Source of the DNA: Lineus longissimus | Lineage: Eukaryota > Nemertea > Pilidiophora > Heteronemertea > Lineidae | Reading direction: 5' to 3' | DNA length: 64,000 nt | Assembly: GCF_910592395.1 (NCBI RefSeq) | Contig: NC_088326.1 | Location: forward strand, 1,617,001 to 1,681,000 | Shown: one piece after another, positions 59,072 through 64,000 of the stretch | How the letters are laid out: every line of letters begins with the position of its first letter | Numbering within the stretch: the stretch's first letter is position 1 | Position numbers and translations under genes: made by a program | Notes under the pieces: generated by a model | Told to the model about the DNA's origin: nothing | Database searches by the model: none | Seen by the model: the letters and a program-made list of their open reading frames with translations, nothing else

Positions 59072-59930
59072 CTGGAAGAGAATATTTAAGAACAACTGAC
59101 CAGATGCCATGAGATGATGAAGTGCCAGTTTTGTTTGTGCTGCCTGAGAGACAGTCACTGAACAACAGAAGAACAGGTACAAAAACTGAAAAGGCTTTTA
59201 AAGCCTAAAATTAAAAGGCACCAAAAATAAACATAAACTAGCCTTATTTTAAAAGTATTAATACTAATAGGCCCAATACTTCCCTTCTCTTGACTTTGAT
59301 TACACAGGCAAGCAGAAAGAACTAGCTCTAGTAGCTGTCAAAAAAAATGATACCATAATTCTAGCACTTTGCAACCCATTCTGCTTCAACCTTGCTATGT
59401 CATGCTATGCTACCTACTGTACATACAACATGTCATGTATACACGGACTGTACATCAATGCATTACAAAACTGCGTTCTGAAATGATGACCGGCGAGCTG
59501 TCACTGTTGGTAACGAAATGTAACAAAACTAGACAAACCTTGCAGATTATTTCAGTTTGACTTGGGACTATGTGTTACAAAGAGTATATGGAAGGTGTTC
59601 CGTGTTCAGAAGAGGGTAATTAACAGCAGTAAATTAATTGGCAAACAGTAAAGAAAATGACAGGCTAACATGCGGCCATGTTGGTCTGCACCCGGATGAC
59701 GTCGGAGGCGAAAATGTGGTCTGGAGATTATCCCGCGGGTGCGTGTTTTAAAGCTGAACTGTGCGATTTACCGGCATACCATTAAAGCTGAAGGGTGTAA
59801 ACTTTATAACTGCAGCCAGGGGCCATGTTTTGACATTGCAGGATAAAAAGAATATGTGCCGGAATCCTCTCATCGGGAGTGCCGGTGGGAAGCTGGTTGG
59901 TCTCCAGTGTGGTCGAACAACCTAACCAAC

Positions 59931-59990
59931 ATGGCGTTACATTATGGTGGCCCAAATGGCGTCCCGCATAGGCCAACACCAATAATGAAG
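59931..59990 (+). CDS. Possible small 5' coding exon (uncertain)
   Basis: AACATGGCGTTACATTATGG starts a 20-codon frame (MALHYGGPNGVPHRPTPIMK) ending at a donor AAG|GTAATATT in phase 0. In phase it could join the FBXO16 exon at 61930 as an alternative first exon. It could equally be chance or a 5' exon unrelated to translation. The remainder of 59072-60721 shows only dispersed repeat fragments. Confidence 0.25.
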
Positions 59991-60721
59991 GTAATATTAA
60001 GAAGAAGAATTCTTAATTCTTAATAATACCACCATGCACTGATTTATACCTCAAAAGTTTCCAGTCAAAATAAGATAACTGCAATAGCATTGACATTGTG
60101 AAGTAATTCCTTGTGTGTCAAGATGCTGTCCAATCTCCCGGTCTTCGGTCCGTCTGTCGAATTTTACATGCACCCGCTGAAATTCTGGTGACTGGCGAAT
60201 CAACTTGTATTAGTAGATCCCTCCGCTTGATCGGAGCACCTTGCTCGGGTCGATATCCTGATCCTCTGCAAGTAGTTTTTCGTTTATCTTAATGTCTCGC
60301 GTAGTGTGCAGTTTGTGGCACAGCAAGTTTGAGAGTTTATTGGCACTTATTACGTTTTTGTTTAGCTTTAGCATGATAATATTTCTATTGTTTCTAGTGT
60401 TATTTTCAACTGTGGCAGAGATGGTAGGTCGTGTGAAGCTTCTTGATGACGGTCACCATTCACGACGCTTGGAGAATGGATGCTGTCTCAGGTCTCATTA
60501 GGGAGTTTTTTTTGTTATTCATGCGCGGCCAACCCGTAGTTCCTAAAATCATTGATTTCTCGGTCCTTACAATAGGTCAGCGTTGATTCAGCAGTTGTTT
60601 TGGCAAAGACATGTTTTTTGGAGTTTCTGAAACCTAGAGCGCTACTCAATTGGCGACTAACAAGAAACTACGCATTTATACTGTTGTTGCCGACGTATGT
60701 GTACACTGAACTTGGGATGTG

Positions 60722-61194
60722 CGTCGGCCCCGTGTTGAAATGCCGTCCAGTGCCAGTTGGTGCGTTTTTCGCTGATTTGTGCAAAATTCAACATATCTCA
60801 AAAGTTCAATGGTTGACCCTCGATGTTTTTTTGATTTTTGTGTAGCGTAAGCAACTGTCTTTCATGGGAGAATGGTCTCTGTAAGAATTATTCAGGAAGA
60901 AATGTATAATATTTGGGGGTTTTCGTGATTGTCCGGCCCAATTGGCAATATTGCCATTTGGGGTGGTGAACATAGCTAGGAGCAAATGCGACGCTTATGA
61001 TTTATTTAAAGAAATAAAATGCCCGATTTAACATCCTGCAGAATCAGGGGAATCGGGCGTTTCCAGTGATATACGACACAAATGGGTTGTTCTCATGCAT
61101 TCACTTTGGAAACGCATTTTGAAATAGATGTTACGCCCTGTTAATGGAGCACGTCATCATCGCGTACATTTGGGAAAAACTCCCTAACGAGACC
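60722..61194 (-). repeat. Dispersed ~475-bp repeat, copy B (inverted relative to A)
   Basis: Reverse-complement partner of 12606-13085, with blocks such as CAATTGGCAATATTGCCATT, GCGACGCTTATGATTTATTT and AAACTCCCTAACGAGACCTC. It ends 150 bp before the FBXO16 start codon. Confidence 0.85.
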
Positions 61195-61343
61195 TCACCA
61201 GAGGGAGGAAAATGGACTGCAGTGTACCCAAAATATGTGCTCGATAGATGGCGCTGGTCAGGGCTAGCGACGAAAAGCGTCATCAGTAACCACTTTTCCT
61301 TTACATATTTCTCCAAATAACATCATTCAGAATCGAAGTCGTG

Positions 61344-62844
61344 ATGTCTGCAATGGCAAAAAATAGAATCAAGAGTTCATGGACGCCACTCACCAACGAT
61401 GAACAGAATAACAAGGTAATTTTTGGCGTATTTTTTTCTGAAAAAGTGCTCCAAAAATGTACATCATCAATAATAATGAATAGCCGCTGAATAGGGCCTA
61501 GAATATAGCCTGCTAATGCACTGCAGCACTGCTGTTGACTGTTGTGTACAGTGAAGGCCTCCACTGTTCTTGCTTATAGTCTGTAGATAGCAGTACTGCC
61601 AGTACCATTGTGATTCGGGCAGTGTTATAGGCCCAGCCGCGTCCCTAGCGTCCAGACTGCTCATTGACTTGCAAGTTTTGGCACAATAATATATAGACAA
61701 TGGTGGAATGCTGTTGGCCTTTGGTCCTGAATGTGAGCGAGAGGTCGTAGGTTTGAATCGGTTACAACAGCAGTGATGACTGATCTGAATCTGATCGCAC
61801 ACACCCACGACGTCCCCATGTTCATGCAATACATAACATAGCCCACTGTCACTACAATAGGCCTATTCCAATTGTATTTGTACTGTAGTGCTCTAGTCCA
61901 ACCAATGTTCCATTCTCTTTCATTTCTAGCTTTTTGAAGAAAGAAGAACTTTAATTGGAAAATGGGTAAGAAAACTACTGTAGAACCACCCTAAATTGCG
62001 TACACCTATGCCAGGCAGACACCTCCACACTGTGAACAATAGACATGTCTGTTCAGTCCCAATTAAGACTACCTATATAATTTGTGATTATGGTTTGAAG
62101 TTGTTCGTAATATGAGTATTATAAAGAGGCACTGAATTTTGGGAAAACCTTGTGTGCATTCTTCAATACCGGTAAGTATGACTTGGATGCTGAGTGAAAG
62201 ACCCGAAGAAAGGAACTTAGACAATTTATCTCTCTTCCAGTTCGACAAGTGGAGTGACAACCAGCGTAAACAAATAATCGAGGACCTAATCCTGAGGTGC
62301 AAAGTAAAGCAGCTCGAATTCGCCGCTGAAATCCTGAAGACCAAAGTGCCGGTCCATCGCGATGACTTCACACGAGAATTACCGAGGGTCATCACTTTAT
62401 ACATCCTTTCATTTCTGGATCCACGCAGTTTGTGTCGATGTGCCCAGGTGAGATTTAGAGTCATCTGTATTTTGAACCATGGTTACATTGACCAATTGAT
62501 CCACTTGACCAAGTTCCTTGCACCAAATATCAACCACTCATACACTCGTGTTACTCGATTTTGATTACTAGACTTGTGAATGGTCTACTATTCTTCATTA
62601 TTTACAAAGTATGGTATGGGGCAGAGTCACCAGGATGGTGATGTTTGTGCAATAACTTCTTGATTTAACATTCTTCTAGGTTTGTTGGAACTGGAAGCAC
62701 TTGAGTGAAGCCGACCAGATCTGGATGCCAAAATCGATTCGCCTCGGCTGGTATTTGACCTTTGACCCCAGTCCTCATGAGATTGGCATTTGGAAGAGAA
62801 ATTACATTGAAAATGTCAACCTGTTGAACTTTCTGGCTCCAAAG
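61344..62844 (+). CDS. FBXO16: F-box only protein 16, 5' exons (3' partial)
   Basis: Substrate-recognition subunit of an SCF-type ubiquitin ligase. Exons in phase 0: 61344-61415, 61930-61965, 62241-62447, 62680-62844. Reads MSAMAKNRIKSSWTPLTND, then LFEERRTLIGKW, then FDKWSDNQRKQIIEDLILRC, the F-box LPRVITLYILSFLDPRSL with CRCAQVCWNWKHLSEADQIW, then LGWYLTFDPSPHEIGIWKRN. This matches vertebrate FBXO16 order and exon style (STWTPL, FEERRALLGKW, LPRVLSLYIFSFLDPRSLCR). The C-terminal exons lie beyond or were not recognised in 62845-64000, where a donor GTGAGT at 62845 opens an intron. Confidence 0.93.
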
Positions 62845-63255
62845 GTGAGTTTTGAAACGTTTGAAAGACGTCAAAGTTTTTTTATGGAATAAAGTCATAG
62901 TTCAAGGGTCAAATTACTTTTGTTTTGATAACTGACTGAATGCATGTACCAATTAAGCAATAATCAATGTAACAAGTATGTTTAACTCAAAAGTATTTAT
63001 GGATGCTGTTTTTTTCAGCTGATAAATCCATACTTGGCGCTAATGATAATCTTCCGCTAATTTCTAATCTGCATGTTTTCTCCTAACCCATTCTATTCTC
63101 TAACTGCACACTAGGAGACGCCACGCATGACTGCGCGGAGTTGCACAAGTTTGGACACATATAGATACAGCGAATACGGCGACGTAGGTTAACAAAGGTC
63201 ATCTTAACAACTAACACTGTAAAATAGTCACATAACACTAACAAGTAACATTTGT

Positions 63256-63397
63256 GTTGTATTTGCACAGGTTACAAACGTAATAAGTCCTGAATTTGCC
63301 TTCTAACGTCCGGATCCTTTATTCTATGTTGTATTTGCACAGGTTACAAACGTAATAAGTCCTGAATTTGCCTTCTAACGTCCGGATCCTTTATTCT
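63256..63397. repeat. 71-bp direct duplication
   Basis: TGTTGTATTTGCACAGGTTA...CCTTTATTCTA occurs twice in tandem (63256 and 63327) without visible differences, at the outer edge of the large inverted repeat. Confidence 0.9.
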
Positions 63398-63516
63398 AAC
63401 ACTGCTTCACAAAATTATACACACCAAAGTCATAATTGATAAAATAGTTCGTCGGGATGACGATTCGTGCACGTGATTATAAAATACTCGGGAGACTGGA
63501 ATAACTCTCTATCGCT

Positions 63517-63574
<58 letters not shown>

Positions 63575-64000
63575 GAGAGCGTGCGGACAGCTGTTTTGTA
63601 TTCACGCGCAGCTTTGTCTGCACCAATCAGGGGGCAACGTTGATGCGTCTCCATCCAATGAGGAGCCGCATCAATGCTGACGTAATTGATCACGCTGGGG
63701 AGAATGGAGGATTAAAAGTAGATCGTGGGAATTTTCACAGGTATCTTATCTGATACCCAATTCCAATAATCTCGCACACTTAATTCCAAGAATTACACAT
63801 TACAGTGCTTACGTCAGGAGAGAGAGAGAGAGAGAAGAGAGCGATAGAGAGTTATTCCAGTCTCCCGAGTATTTTATAATCACGTGCACGAATCGTCATC
63901 CCGACGAACTATTTTATCAATTATGACTTTGGTGTGTATAATTTTGTGAAGCAGTGTTAGAATAAAGGATCCGGACGTTAGAAGGCAAATTCAGGACTTA
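63356..64000. repeat. Large inverted repeat, arms >180 bp (cut by window end)
   Basis: The left arm (from TAAGTCCTGAATTTGCC at 63356 to the CT tract near 63540) is the reverse complement of 63818-64000, which ends GCAAATTCAGGACTTA at the last base. The arms include GGGATGACGATTCGTGCACG and each has a dinucleotide tract next to the ~280-bp spacer, (CT)n about 63515-63571 on the left and (AG)n about 63819-63840 on the right. No ORF in the spacer is convincing. Likely a transposon with long inverted termini in an FBXO16 intron. Confidence 0.85.

Noticed and set aside
63430-63693. ORF with Glu-Arg repeats (EREREREREREE)
   Set aside because: Translation of the CT/AG microsatellite in the inverted repeat.

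Overview
This 64 kb window is nuclear DNA from an animal. All recognisable genes are split by GT-AG introns, are spread over both strands, and are separated by transposon-derived repeats. Nine protein-coding loci can be supported. Gene content (SMCHD1, perilipin-like, PTER, ADHFE1, a gustatory-receptor-like protein, RPL7, Staufen, FBXO16) suits a marine invertebrate bilaterian. A minisatellite that spans an intron/exon junction resembles the 'mirage' type described, as I recall, at the amphioxus Adh locus, so a cephalochordate is one possibility. I cannot fix the phylum from sequence alone.

Layout: 1-2967, the last six exons of SMCHD1 (+). 2968-13295, a repeat-dominated stretch with foldbacks, a recent ~1 kb duplication and a MITE whose filled and empty sites are both present. 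13296-19043, a perilipin-like gene (+) with repetitive, possibly alternative 3' exons. 20953-25093, a gene joining a WW domain to about 21 C2H2 zinc fingers (+). 26756-29983, PTER (+), lacking only its short first exon. 31785-37420, ADHFE1 (-), convergent with PTER. 37767-44784, a seven-helix gustatory-receptor-like gene (+), head-to-head with ADHFE1. 46988-49484, RPL7 (-), with three related box C/D snoRNA candidates in its introns. 53429-59071, Staufen (-), five dsRNA-binding domains. 61344-62844, the 5' part of FBXO16 (+). The window ends inside a large inverted repeat.

The most unusual material is in ADHFE1. A 54-bp minisatellite includes the 3' splice site of an exon, so 14 tandem copies of that acceptor exist, and the repeat reads open in the exon frame: use of upstream acceptors would insert blocks of 18 residues until a TGA in the sixth copy. 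The same gene has two 99-bp exons of identical phase, 62 bp apart, with 21 synonymous but only 4 replacement codon differences, as expected of old, selected, mutually exclusive exons. The receptor-like gene also appears to choose between duplicated terminal exons.

The genes are not an operon. Two shared regulatory contexts are visible: the 346-bp head-to-head spacer between ADHFE1 and the receptor gene, and the RPL7 introns hosting snoRNAs. The nearness of RPL7, Staufen and ADHFE1 recalls human chromosome 8q and probably reflects old synteny. Exon boundaries below were placed by hand from splice consensus, reading phase and recalled family sequences; no alignment program was run.
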